DNA of 64,000 bases, taken from Dermatophagoides farinae. Its lineage: Eukaryota; Arthropoda; Arachnida; Sarcoptiformes; Pyroglyphidae. Below are positions 10,119-21,400 of this stretch, one piece after another. How positions within the stretch are numbered: the first letter of the stretch is position 1; each line of letters begins with the position of its first letter. Made by a program: the position numbers and the translations under genes. The stretch is from the NCBI RefSeq assembly GCF_024713945.1, contig NW_027461518.1, forward strand, positions 248,001 to 312,000, given 5' to 3'. The notes beneath the pieces were generated by a model. That model ran no database searches. It was not told where the DNA came from and saw only the letters and a program-made list of their open reading frames with translations.

Positions 10119-10711
10119 ATGCCAAAAAAATGTAACGGGGTGGAATTACAGTATAAAATAAATAATAAATCAAAGTCTCTATGTTTTTGCACAGAATCTA
10201 GTCAAAGTACAAGTGAAAAATTTGTCTGTGAACAAATAAACTTTTGTGATTACAATCTTTGCCTAAACAACGCCAAGTGCAAGTCTATAAAGGTATACCC
10301 TTACGTCTATTGCGAGTGTCCACCTGGCAAGCAAGGCGTGTTTTGTCAAGATACTCAAGATATCTGTGCTACCAATCCTTGTTTAAACGGAGGTACCTGC
10401 GTACCTGTCGTAGGAAGCACCAGTGGCTTTACATGTGTCTGCCCAGCTCAATACACTGGAGATCGATGTGAAAGTAAGTTTAATTCGACAAATTAAACTA
10501 GAAACTATTAAATACGGAATCGGCGGATCGGGAACAGCGCTACAAGGCTACTCATTGCTTATCGTTTGGATAATAATTGTAATATCAATTTATGCAGGCA
10601 TATATTCACTTATATTATTAACTGTGGAGTGGTTTAAACTAATGGTAAGTTGGTTATAATTAATATATTAAGATAGGAAAATGTTTCGGCTGGAACGTCG
10701 TATCTCACTAA
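10119..10711 (+). CDS. Two-EGF-domain single-pass membrane protein, three exons
   Basis: Exons 10119-10473, 10502-10644 and 10673-10711 are joined across two 28-nt GTAAGT introns, giving 178 residues. A Cys-containing N-terminal region leads to two six-cysteine EGF-like domains (about 43-76 and 83-117; the second holds CLNGGTC and CVCPAQYTGDRC). A hydrophobic helix at about 136-160 and a short cytosolic tail follow. Without splicing the protein stops before the membrane helix. EGF modules occur in apicomplexan adhesins and surface proteins, so a surface or secretory-organelle role is likely. No signal peptide follows the only usable ATG. Either an upstream exon is missed or the protein enters the ER through its C-terminal helix. 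Confidence 0.78.
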
Positions 10712-10952
10712 AAATAACATCATAATTACATACGGACAAATTTTAATAAATAAATTATTGTTTCACGAATTATTCAAGTTAGGTCAATAGTCTCTCCATT
10801 AAATTATTTTTAATGGTGAACTATTAACTGGAAAATTAATTTACATAAGTCCATTAAAGTTAAGCACTTTACATGTAATTGCCACATAGAACATTATCAA
10901 GTATAAACGAGTTTTTGATTAAACTAATAATTTAGTCCAGGTAGTAAAACAA

Positions 10953-13900
10953 ATGCTAGACATTAACTCACAGTATAAATTAAGTAAGTAGATTTATTTA
11001 TTTGTATTATTAGAAATCATCGAATCTAACGACGAAGAAACACTTTTTTTGGTAGAAAGCAATAACGTAATAGGTAGCAAAAAAAAAAGTGAAAATAACC
11101 CAATCGATTCTGTTGCATGGAGTAAAGACTGCAATTTCTACAAATGTAAATTTGTCCACGACGCAAAAGTCTATTATAAAGTAGTCGACAACAAAGCAGA
11201 AGTATATGGAATGTCAATTGTTGGAGCTGCAAACACAGAAACGGCAAGAAAAATTGCTGTGTACGCGTTAAACGAGTTTATGCAGTGCAAACTTGATTTA
11301 ATAAGTAATAATAAAGCTCCAGTCCCCAGAAAAACTTTAGCGGATTTGTTATCTTTATTATTGAAAGAAAATATTTGTAATGAAACGCAGAAAAAGCAAT
11401 TGATGCAACTTCTTTACAAATTCTTTCAGTCCAAGCTAGACATTCAGAGGTTATATGGCTGCATTGCTGGTATTATAGGTTACAGTACGTTACGCAAACT
11501 ACTCGCGGCTTTGGACGCTAGTGAATCTAATTTACCAGATGCTCCAAGTGACGAATTGCTTCCAACTTTAATAAGAATGGTCATGAAAGGTACTAAATGC
11601 TATAAACCGAGCAACACTTCGCCTTTGCCAATTCCAGGATACTTATTCAATTCTGTTGAGGAAAACAAGATCTTTTTCTTACATCACTCTAACTCCGAAC
11701 TGGTGGACGTTTCTATTTCCCATCAACAGATTTTATCGATAGAACTTAATCTCACTCGAAACCTGCATAGAATAGGTCATATTTCGCAACAAATAAGTCA
11801 GGACTTAAATATACATATAGGAGGAATTTTAGAAAATGCAGTTGACCCGTACCTTAACGGATGGGGGTACTTAACTTTCTGTGATTTCAAAGCTTTAAAA
11901 TATTATTTTCAGGAGTTAACTGGAGAGTTGCCTTCGCGTGACACTTTTGGCCCAGCTTATGGCTATACGCCCGAATATAATTCAAACATTAATGTCGGGC
12001 ATCTTTACTCTTTCTCAGGAGTAAATTCAGTCAGAGTTTTGACCCTACTACGTCAACAGCTGTCTAAATTGCCAAATAATATCATGTTTATTAACAAGTT
12101 TTATAAGCTTTCAACCAGAACTTTCTCTTGGACAAATCTATCCTCTCCATCGATGCCAGAACCAAGAGCATACGCAATTTCATCAACTGTTTTTTTAGAC
12201 TGTGTAGCGGTAGGCTTTATTGTTTATGGTGGTTTAGGAGTCACAAAAACACAGGACCTTTGTTTATACAACGATTTGTGGTTCTATAACTTTGAGAAAA
12301 ATTCGTGGAATAAGATTCATATGCAAAACTTGCCCGAAGTAGCCGCTGCTGCTTGTACTTGGTTGGACACGAGTTGTTTACTGGTGCACGGAGGATTTAA
12401 TCGCAACAGAGAATTTAATAACACATTAGGTATATTTGTTTTCGACTTTATTGAAGATCAACTTAATGTTTCCTATACTAAAGTCCCCGTCACAATACCG
12501 AAAAGCTTGTCACCACACTCTTTTTGTAGAGCACTACACACCATCATGCTTATTAAAGCGACGCCAGAAGAATTTGGGTTTGTGAAACAGTCTTTCAACG
12601 TAACAAAAACTAATGAATATACCAGAGTTTTTTTTGGTAGCAGTTGGAGGTATCGATAGCGCCGACGAAACAGAAAAAAGTCAAGACTCAGAAGGTCTCG
12701 AAAAAGGAGAGCAGTCTTCCGCACAGAAAAACGAAGATACTCCCATTAATGTAACTCAAAAATCTGAAAAAAACTGTAAACAGTATGTAGGATTGATTTT
12801 CTTCGAACTAACCATAGAAAACAATTCTATTATTAAAAGTGTTACAGCTTACAAGTTGATTACAGCGGTTCCGCGTTTGTTAGCTAGCAAACAAGACAAA
12901 TATCTAGCTCGGTTATTGTGTACATTTGATCCAATCAATGTTCAAATAAAAAACACTTCTATTACTATGCCTGTCATATTATGTTCAGGAGGCTTAAGTT
13001 TATTATCTTCTAAATTCGTGCAAGTTGGCTTAAAGCCAAACAACGAAACCAAAAGTTTTATAATTACGTTTCACAATTCTGACGTATTCGATTTTATCCT
13101 GTACGGAAACCAGTTCTCTAATCAGTATTTATCAAAGATAAATAAAAAAACTTGTGAGAGCGTAACTGACGAGTTTGATCCCGAAATGGCTAAAATGTAC
13201 TTAAACTGTGTGAAAGAATCTCGCTGGAACTTCACCAAGAACGTTATAACGCCAGACATTTTCGGAATATTTAACACATTAGTAGTTTTTCCATTTACAG
13301 CGATAGGAAATTACATCAACAACTCTTGTGACCTACGTAATCGATGTACAAATTTCTGGATTGATTTATGTGTAGGTCCTTATGGAAAAATGTATTTGGC
13401 TATTACAGACAATGGACGTGGCATGAATTACAATGTTTTCAAAAAATACATTATGCAATTTGGCTTTTCCGACAGATCTGAGTCATTAAACACGTTAGAC
13501 TTTTCAAGATCAGGTACGTACGGTATCTCTTCCAAGTTTTCTTATGCTAAACTTGCTCATTCCTTACTTGTTTGTACACGGACTTCCGATTTAATCAGTT
13601 TAGGGCTCATAAGTTCGCATTTCATGAATAGCATCGGCAGCAAGCAATGTGCCGTCCCCACATTATATTGGAAACTACCCGACAAAACCTTAATTCACTC
13701 AGAATCAGAACATTTAACAAACCAAGAAACTATCACTCAATATTCTTATTTGAATTCAGCGCAAGAGCTCGCAGATTTTATTAATCTCACCCCTACTGCT
13801 TCGGGAACTCGAATCATGTTGTTCGACATGAAAGAAACAAACGGCAGTTTTTTAGCGTTCGATCAAACAGATGGGCAAATTCGGCTGAGCCATTTTTGTG

Positions 13901-15008
13901 GAGAGCCTATTTACTTCAATTTAAATGTCAACAGTCAGCATTTGGAACATTCGTTTAGAAACGGATACGCGTTGCTCAAATCTAATATAGCCTTGTACAA
14001 AGTCAATTCGACCTTTCACTACTTGCTCAATACAAAAGCATTAGAAAAAAATTACACTTACGTCGATGATACAGAAAACAAAAATAAAGAAGCGGCTAAC
14101 AAAAATTCGCCTAACTCTACGGCAAGTGAAATTACCGGACGCCCTAGAAAGCGGGCTCGCACAATTAAACAAGAGTTTCCAATGTTTACAAAAATACAGC
14201 CCAACACTTCTATTTTACTAATTAACCCGCATTTTCCATTCTACTGTCACCCAAGAGATTCAATTGATTTCAATTTAGCGACTTATATGTATTGTAGCCA
14301 TCTTTTTAACCCGACAACCTTGTACTTATCGCGACTGGCTTTAATTACAAAAGATTACGCTCTACTAAAAAATAACGACATTACTTACAATAGCTTTTAC
14401 AGGTTTTGTAAACGGAACCTTAACGGAGTGGCTGAATTAGAGTATTTGTTCAACCCATCTGACGCGAATCGAAACGGTTTCGGGTTGCTTGGGTTTGTCA
14501 ATCCTATCAAGTTACTGACAGACAAGTCTGCAACTAACAAATTTTGCGAGTTAGGAGTTTTGATCTTTTACAAGGAAAGACTTATTAAAAGAATGTTCGT
14601 GCCTTTTGCTTCGTCACCTTATGCTATGTATTCATTTTCCAAGCCTCCATTTCCTGAAACACATTTCACTGGTTCTCCTATTTTTTATTTCCCATGCACA
14701 GCTTTGATAAGTAAGTTTATACTATCTTTCCAAATATTTTAGATTTGCCAGATCATTACTGTCCCAATGCAACATATGAAGATCTAGTTTGCCAACGAAC
14801 TCCAATTTACAACGAGTTAGATACTTGCAGTAAGTTAATTTTATGTATATTTATTTTAGTTCGTAAACTCATAGGCAACTACCTGTTAGTAGTACGAGAC
14901 AAAAAAAAATTAGACGCGTGGTTAGATAATCGCAATAAAATTTATTTAGAAAATATCAGTAAGCACGAACCGTTAAGTTCTTTATTACACTTATCACTAT
15001 TAAAATAG
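10953..15008 (+). CDS. MORC: MORC-type protein: Kelch repeats plus GHKL ATPase, five exons
   Basis: Exons 10953-10983, 11014-12599, 12628-14710, 14743-14829 and 14860-15008 rejoin in frame across introns of 30, 28, 32 and 30 nt, giving 1,311 residues. Kelch-type blades are visible at about 385-500 (YNDLWFYNFEKNSWNKI, then LLVHGGFNRNREFNNTL). A GHKL ATPase follows: N-box AIGNYINNSCD at 764-774, ITDNGRGMN near 800-805, and a GTYGISSKFSYAKLA lid. A basic KRAR linker and a C-terminal helical region complete it. In Toxoplasma and Plasmodium, Kelch-MORC proteins repress chromatin with AP2 factors and histone deacetylase to control stage conversion. The glutamate that normally opens the N-box is Asn767 here, so ATP hydrolysis is doubtful. 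Confidence 0.85.
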
Positions 15009-15170
15009 TACATCGTACTTCTTGTAATTTTTTTACTCGAAAGTGTGATTTTACATTTTTTTTCTCATAAATAAAATCAAAAACTATTTTTGATTCAATC
15101 ACAGCATATTGACTCCAAAATAATTACTAATTATATCAAGCAGGAATAAAAAAATTTAATCAATATAATC

Positions 15171-15934
15171 ATGTTGTTGTTTAGTGTTATCTATTTGTAT
15201 TTGTCAAATAATCTCTTCGTTTCAGGGTATGGGATTCAGTTAAGACCCATTACTTCCAAAAATGATTTATCTCTATCAGCATCGAATACACTAAATAATG
15301 TATGTTTCACATTATTTTCAATTATTAATAGTCAAACACAATAAATCCAACTATCGAAAGAGGTGGGCCTGACAAACGAACTCGTGAAATCGTAGATATG
15401 TCAAAAAAATGTAAATTATATCATTTTACAGATTATCATCCAAATTGTTATATCCAGGATACGAATACGTTATATGCATGGAGCGTAGGTTAATTCAATT
15501 CACACTTTCTAAATAGAATTCGATCACAAAGCAGTTATATCCTTTAAACAATGTACATTTTCCAATAAGTGATGTTTTATTGAAAATATCAGTGTAAGAT
15601 TAATGATTAATCTCTTTTTAGGATGCTAAACGCAGACGTTGGATTTGTAATAAGATCCTATCATGACGTCATTGAAATTTTTTTGACTACTATTCAACAG
15701 CTTGTCGTTAGAAAAAACGATGTCGTAATTAATAACATATATTTACCTAATGTTAGACCAATCTTTATCCACGATTTATGTGTTAGTTACAATAAAAATC
15801 AGCATAAATTTACGATATATATTGATGAGGTAAAATATTTAGAATTTTTACAGCCTATTTCCCATGAATCGCATGTTGATCTGTATTTTTCAAATGGATA
15901 TACCATTTTTGAATTTTTATTTATTTGCAATTAG
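15171..15934 (+). CDS. Secreted protein of unknown function, four exons
   Basis: Exons 15171-15299, 15332-15484, 15517-15593 and 15622-15934 join across introns of 32, 32 and 28 nt, giving 223 residues with every phase consistent. The first 19 or so residues (MLLFSVIYLYLSNNLFVSG) form a signal peptide. A short Ser/Asn-rich linker and a four-Cys segment follow. The C-terminal 110 residues alternate strands and end in YIDEVKYLEF ... LYFSNGYTIFEF, which could be a jelly-roll or LamG-like fold; I cannot name it. No membrane helix or GPI signal is evident. It sits next to the EGF protein and MORC on the same strand. Its TAG stop overlaps the TAA of the convergent Sfi1 gene. Confidence 0.75.
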
Positions 15935-18900
15935 TTTCTTATAAAACTGTTTTTATGTGAATCTTCAGTTTGCACTAACATACTTGTCTCTCTAGCATTA
16001 AACACTTCTGATCCAGGCATGAATAAATCACCGTTGTACTGTTTTTTAATTTTCACATTTTGACTCAGCGGTTCATCGTTTTTTTTATATAACTCGGTAG
16101 CTAATTTTGCTGAAGGTTTCGCATGGACAGTAATAAGGTTTAAATTTTTAAATTTATTGCCTAACTCCATAAACAGGTGGATTAAGCCTTGTCCCAATCC
16201 CAAATTTCTTCCTGCTTTATCCAAAGGCCGAGTAATTTCAGGTCTATTTGTTAGTTTTGGTTCTGGAACAGATACTTTATTGGTTGGTGGAAATGAAAAA
16301 TAGTCCCAATCAGATTTATTTGAAGCTAGACCAGAACTTATGTTTAGCTCGGAATGCTCCTCGTCTTCATTACTTAGGATCGGCAACTTTTTACCTTCAT
16401 TTTTTAAAGCGACCATATTGTTGTACTGGACTTTTCTGCTTACACTAGACACCGAATTGTTAGTTATTGAATCTTCTGTATTAAAACTATAATAAGCATT
16501 AACGATCTTTTTGTTATTTGCATTCCGATTGAAACGATTATAATTTACGTTTTCGTTAGACATGTTTTCCGAACGGTGATTAGCAGATGAATTAGTAAGT
16601 TTTCTTAATCTTTCTTTTCTTATATTCTTTTGTTTGTTAGTAAGTCGAGCCCATTTTTTAAAAGCAATATTAACATAAAACAAATTCCAGTGAGCGTCTA
16701 GATTATGAGTAATTTGGATTTTTCTCCTGTGGTAGAGTAACCACTTTACAATGCAACATTTTAGTATTTGCGATAAATGCGATTTTTTCACCATTTCATA
16801 TGATTTCTTCTGTTTGCAAGCAAATTTTAGTATGTCTAGCATTGATTCTCCTAACCATAAATATATTTCTAAATTACTGAAATAAAAAGACCGTTTGTAG
16901 TGTATAATTTGATATAAAATTATTCGCCAAAGCAAAAAGTGATCATTTAATAGTTTTCTCTCAACTGCTTTTTCCAAAATAATGAATTTCTGATTTTGAT
17001 CGTGATACTTTGTCCAAATGGAAAAACATTTGGTTACTCTTTTTTTATAGACTATATGTACAAGTTTGTTTACCCGCAGTACATACAGGAAATTTCTTTT
17101 GAAATCAATTTTTGCATGACGTAACTTTTTTATTCTGTCTTTTAAGTTCTCAATAGCTTTTGATTCATTTTTTAAGATATCTGAATGGTTAATCATACAA
17201 GGCAATAATGTTTTTTTTAACAAACATATTACAATTTCTTGAGCACAACTGGGATGTTTATATAATGGTTCGCGCTTATTGATAAACTTTTCAATCACAG
17301 GAATTAGACTCTTACATTTTTTTGAGTTATAAGTTTGATATAACGCTCTGAAACCTACCGATAGGTAAAACTTTTCCAACAACTCTTGTGTTTGTAATAA
17401 ACGTTTTTTCGATTCTTTCAGTTGGATGTATTGTAAATACCAATGATCAAAAGTTTTTTGATGAACTCGAAACCGTATATGAGTTGTTAATAGCTGTTTT
17501 TTATTTTTAAGTACTTTTTGATAATACAATAATTTAGTAATGAACAATCTAAATAATCTCCGTTTGAGTTGTAATGTTATTATCCGTTCACATCTTTCTA
17601 AATGATCTAATAAAACAACGTATGTATAAATTATAGTGATGTGACAAGCACATCGACGAACAGTTAGATAATCTTGTAAGTATTTAATTAAACACTGACG
17701 TTCATTTTGAGTTTTCCACAGTGAAAAATATAACTTCAAATACTTATTTATTCGAAAATTATTAAGTTTTTTAATGTTCAATTTCTGTTTATAAACGTAA
17801 CGTAATTTGAAATATGTTTGTTTTATAATGTAAGCGAAAAAATTTTCTGAAATAAGTATTTGATTATCTAGTTTTTGAATCGTATGTGTAATCCATACGT
17901 TCAAAAAATACAAAATTAAATTTGAATTAACTAGCTTCTTAACTTTCTGAAACCTTGCATTTACTTTAAAGTATCTGTTTCGCCATATGAAATAAGCGTT
18001 CCGTTGGATTCGAGTTATATATTTAGATTTAATTAAAATTCTTATTTGTTTTATTTTTGTATTTTCATACCATAACACTAAAAATTTTTTACCCAAACTT
18101 CGATAGTTGATTAATTGAACAGTTCCTTTTATGCTTGTTGATTTATAAATTATTGCATTTATTCTTTGGCAAGCAAATATTTTGCGTTTATAAATGGAAG
18201 AATTGATTAATTTATTACTCCATTGTAAAAAATACCGTTTCAACAGTAAATCTCTGACTTGTATTTTCAAATAAGACAAACGCAAAAAACGCTTTTTTAA
18301 TGATAATAAATATCTTCTTTTTACATTAGTTTCATTTATCGAAACACATGTAGCAAAACAACTCGATAAATGATTGAAATAATTGATTAACGCTACTAAA
18401 GTTTTTTTTTGTAATTTTTGCTCGTATTTAATTTTAATAATGGAGGCAAAGTTTTTTAATTTACACATTAAAATGCTGTACACGTTCCAATTATTTAGAT
18501 TATTTTTCACTTTTTGAATGTTCAACAGCAGGTTTATCACGTTCTTATCGAAAATTTCATTATATATGTAATCTATCTTTCCATTTTCCAGCAAATTAAT
18601 GTATTGATCATCATCATCGTAACCTAACTTGTTTTCTGTGTGGCCGAATAAATCGTTTATAGAGACAATGATATCATTTTTTAAAAGCAGTTTCACCAAA
18701 TAGTTTAATTTATTTCTATACGTATTGAAATAATAGTTGCTTACACACGTTTCAAAATTTTCACTTAAAGTAGACCTAGCACTATCTGTAATGTTGAAAT
18801 TTAATATTTTTTTCGGACTTAAAAGCATTAAAATAAATTCACAAATATTGATTCTTCGATTGAAATTGTAATCAAGTATTATTTGAAGTTTTACGTATGT

Positions 18901-21192
18901 CTTGAATACTAGTTTCTTGTCGTGTTTTTGTTTTATTGTTTTATAATAATGATGATTTTTGACAGATTTGGAATACGTTTGTTTCCAATTTACAAAACAG
19001 GTATCAATTAATAACTTATTGTGTTTGTCCTTAATCTGTATATAAACTAAGTAAACTTTAGACGTGTAACTCCATTTGCTCAAACAGTTTCTTAAAATAA
19101 GTTTGTTTTTTAGATTAAGTGAGTCAAGATTTTTTATTTGATTTTGATATTTCAAGTAAAGTTCATTTTCTGACTTCCAAGCCTTAAAAGTTTTGTACTT
19201 TATGTTTTTGAGGTATTCATCATAGCTTTCGACCTGCAGTTTGTATACTTTTGCAATTTTAACGAAAAATTCTCGAATATTTTTTTGTCGATAAAGGTGT
19301 GTCACGACGACAAAGCTATTTTTTAGATCTTTTACCAAGTATAACTTATGTTTCCAAAACTTGAATTTCTGGGTCAAGAGGAAATTCGTATATTTTTTAT
19401 AAATTATTTCACTGACAATTTTTTGGTTGTACAGTATTTTTACATATCTTTTCCAGTGAAATATGTGTAAAGTGCATATCTTTAAATTTAAATAGTCATT
19501 CATCACTGCTAGCTTAGATAAAATTAAGAATTTAATCTTAGTTGTCTCGATCCATTGATCGAAGTAATACTTCAACTTTGTTTTAGTTCTTCTAACGATA
19601 AATAATTCAAAACAGTTAATACTGCTTTGTTTCTTTTTCATCGCTTCTTCAATCCTATTTTTGTGATTTTTAGTGCTTATTCGCCATTGGTTGATAAATA
19701 ATTCAGCCAATAAGAAATCTAACCGTTGTAATATTTCTGTTGAAATTACTTTAAGTTTTTTAGCAGTTTGCCACTTCTCAAAATAAAAAAATTTAACTCG
19801 CAAATGATACTTGCATAATAGTACCAATTTCATATTTTTTTGTTTTATCTTTAGGTCACACTGTATTTTCCACTTATATAGATATTTAAGCCACTTCCGT
19901 CTGTAAATCTCATTGAGCCGGATACATGCTGGTTTCAGCAATAATTCTGTGTCATAATATATGTAAAACTCATCACTTTTGTTAGAATACATAAAAAATT
20001 GCAACAGTTCAAATTTTATGCGTAGCTGTGAAGATTTATATGTGCGTAACTGCCAAGATAAAAATGTATTATACAGTAGATTATGATTTTTCAATTGCTG
20101 GATCTCCACTTCGTTTCTTCTGACATATTCAGTATACTTTTGTATATGAAAGAACGATCTGGCACATATTATTTTTTTGATCGCATTGTTATTTTCAAGT
20201 TTTAACTTCATGAGTAACTTTATCTTCCAATTGCCATTCCATTTGAAAAAATACTGCTTTGAAATTGAGGTTTTGTACGCGAATCTTATACGCCTTTGCT
20301 TTCTTTTCAGAACCAGCTGTTTTTGCCATATGTAAAAAGTTTTTCCTAAAAACATTTGCCTCGAAATATTTTTTTTAGTTGTAGGCGTATATAAGCGCCA
20401 GATCCTCAGTAAGATTTTTATCGTATCTCGTTGCAATAATTTTCTCTTATTCGATGAATAAGCAAGCTTTCTGAGGCTTTTGAAAGTTTGTTTAAGTAGA
20501 TAATGCTTATGAATCGTATCGACTCTGCGATGAAAAGAAGTATTTATGAACGTTTGACAAAACTTATTGTAATATCTTCTTGCACTAAGCAATAATATTT
20601 TTCTATGAATAAAATACATTTCTTCATTTCGAATGTTTACTAGATATAACCACCAAAGTAAATGAATTTGAAGATTAGAATAAAGTAATTGATCGTTAAT
20701 ATTTACAAGTATTGATTTTTTGTGAGAACATAAAGCGACCGCTCGCCATTTCTTAAAATAATACCCGCAATGTAAATGGCTTATTAATTGAACCGTATGA
20801 TTATTAACTTTTTTGCATTGAGTTTGCGTGAACTTTTTTCTGGCGTTATATTGTTTATACCAATTTTTAAACGACCGTTGTAGAATACTTTTGTAAATTT
20901 GATTTTTTTGGTTTAGCTTGATGACAAAATGCTTTCGCCAGATATTAAAGCTAATATTGAAAATTCGATTCCGTAAATAGTTAGAATACTTTAGTAACTT
21001 ATATAGGCAGTTTCTGTCTGTTCGGTTTATGTAACCAGATAACTTTTGCTTTGCATATAATAATAGTAATGCTCTATATTGGTTTACATTAATACGTTGA
21101 TCAAAAAAGAAAACTTCCAAAGTCTCGCCTTTTGGCTTTAAAGATTTTAAAAGAACAGTCGTAAATTCGAGTTCAATTTGAATCGACATCAA
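15931..21192 (-). CDS. SFI1: Sfi1-like centrin-binding repeat protein
   Basis: A 1,753-residue, intronless, very basic helical protein. Its main body (about 40-1,540) is a long run of degenerate units of roughly 25-40 residues, each centred on an aromatic-hydrophobic core with Trp, such as FKNWYKQY, FKKWRAVAL, FYIWQKQL, FFKWNGNWK and YFHWKR-like variants. That is the Sfi1 repeat, in which each unit binds one centrin and the array forms a filament at the spindle pole or centrosome and basal body. The last 200 residues are Ser/Asn-rich and free of repeats. Sfi1 orthologues are known in apicomplexans. Tryptophan use is far higher than in neighbouring genes. The stop overlaps that of the secreted-protein gene. 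Confidence 0.87.
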   Translation of the reverse strand: MMSIQIELEFTTVLLKSLKPKGETLEVFFFDQRINVNQYRALLLLYAKQKLSGYINRTDRNCLYKLLKYSNYLRNRIFNISFNIWRKHFVIKLNQKNQIYKSILQRSFKNWYKQYNARKKFTQTQCKKVNNHTVQLISHLHCGYYFKKWRAVALCSHKKSILVNINDQLLYSNLQIHLLWWLYLVNIRNEEMYFIHRKILLLSARRYYNKFCQTFINTSFHRRVDTIHKHYLLKQTFKSLRKLAYSSNKRKLLQRDTIKILLRIWRLYTPTTKKNISRQMFLGKTFYIWQKQLVLKRKQRRIRFAYKTSISKQYFFKWNGNWKIKLLMKLKLENNNAIKKIICARSFFHIQKYTEYVRRNEVEIQQLKNHNLLYNTFLSWQLRTYKSSQLRIKFELLQFFMYSNKSDEFYIYYDTELLLKPACIRLNEIYRRKWLKYLYKWKIQCDLKIKQKNMKLVLLCKYHLRVKFFYFEKWQTAKKLKVISTEILQRLDFLLAELFINQWRISTKNHKNRIEEAMKKKQSSINCFELFIVRRTKTKLKYYFDQWIETTKIKFLILSKLAVMNDYLNLKICTLHIFHWKRYVKILYNQKIVSEIIYKKYTNFLLTQKFKFWKHKLYLVKDLKNSFVVVTHLYRQKNIREFFVKIAKVYKLQVESYDEYLKNIKYKTFKAWKSENELYLKYQNQIKNLDSLNLKNKLILRNCLSKWSYTSKVYLVYIQIKDKHNKLLIDTCFVNWKQTYSKSVKNHHYYKTIKQKHDKKLVFKTYVKLQIILDYNFNRRINICEFILMLLSPKKILNFNITDSARSTLSENFETCVSNYYFNTYRNKLNYLVKLLLKNDIIVSINDLFGHTENKLGYDDDDQYINLLENGKIDYIYNEIFDKNVINLLLNIQKVKNNLNNWNVYSILMCKLKNFASIIKIKYEQKLQKKTLVALINYFNHLSSCFATCVSINETNVKRRYLLSLKKRFLRLSYLKIQVRDLLLKRYFLQWSNKLINSSIYKRKIFACQRINAIIYKSTSIKGTVQLINYRSLGKKFLVLWYENTKIKQIRILIKSKYITRIQRNAYFIWRNRYFKVNARFQKVKKLVNSNLILYFLNVWITHTIQKLDNQILISENFFAYIIKQTYFKLRYVYKQKLNIKKLNNFRINKYLKLYFSLWKTQNERQCLIKYLQDYLTVRRCACHITIIYTYVVLLDHLERCERIITLQLKRRLFRLFITKLLYYQKVLKNKKQLLTTHIRFRVHQKTFDHWYLQYIQLKESKKRLLQTQELLEKFYLSVGFRALYQTYNSKKCKSLIPVIEKFINKREPLYKHPSCAQEIVICLLKKTLLPCMINHSDILKNESKAIENLKDRIKKLRHAKIDFKRNFLYVLRVNKLVHIVYKKRVTKCFSIWTKYHDQNQKFIILEKAVERKLLNDHFLLWRIILYQIIHYKRSFYFSNLEIYLWLGESMLDILKFACKQKKSYEMVKKSHLSQILKCCIVKWLLYHRRKIQITHNLDAHWNLFYVNIAFKKWARLTNKQKNIRKERLRKLTNSSANHRSENMSNENVNYNRFNRNANNKKIVNAYYSFNTEDSITNNSVSSVSRKVQYNNMVALKNEGKKLPILSNEDEEHSELNISSGLASNKSDWDYFSFPPTNKVSVPEPKLTNRPEITRPLDKAGRNLGLGQGLIHLFMELGNKFKNLNLITVHAKPSAKLATELYKKNDEPLSQNVKIKKQYNGDLFMPGSEVFNARETSMLVQTEDSHKNSFIRN

Positions 21193-21400
21193 AATTTATT
21201 GACTTAAATTGATCAAATACATGGAACAGATAAATAACGATTTCTTTAGAAATATTATCGTTTTATTTATTCTAATATTATTCATTAGTAAATAATAACT
21301 TTTTAAGCATGGAATCAAAATTTATTCTTGTCATCTCTAAAAGATGATTAGTTTAGATTTTTCTAATGATTTAATCAATTTTATAAAAACATTGACATTC

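Noticed and set aside
21221-21295. A 24-residue hydrophobic ATG frame between Sfi1 and SEC24 (MEQINNDFFRNIIVLF...)
   Set aside because: Too short to support alone. A 20-nt GTAAAT...TTAAG intron would extend it to about 36 residues, but this is shorter than any supported intron here.
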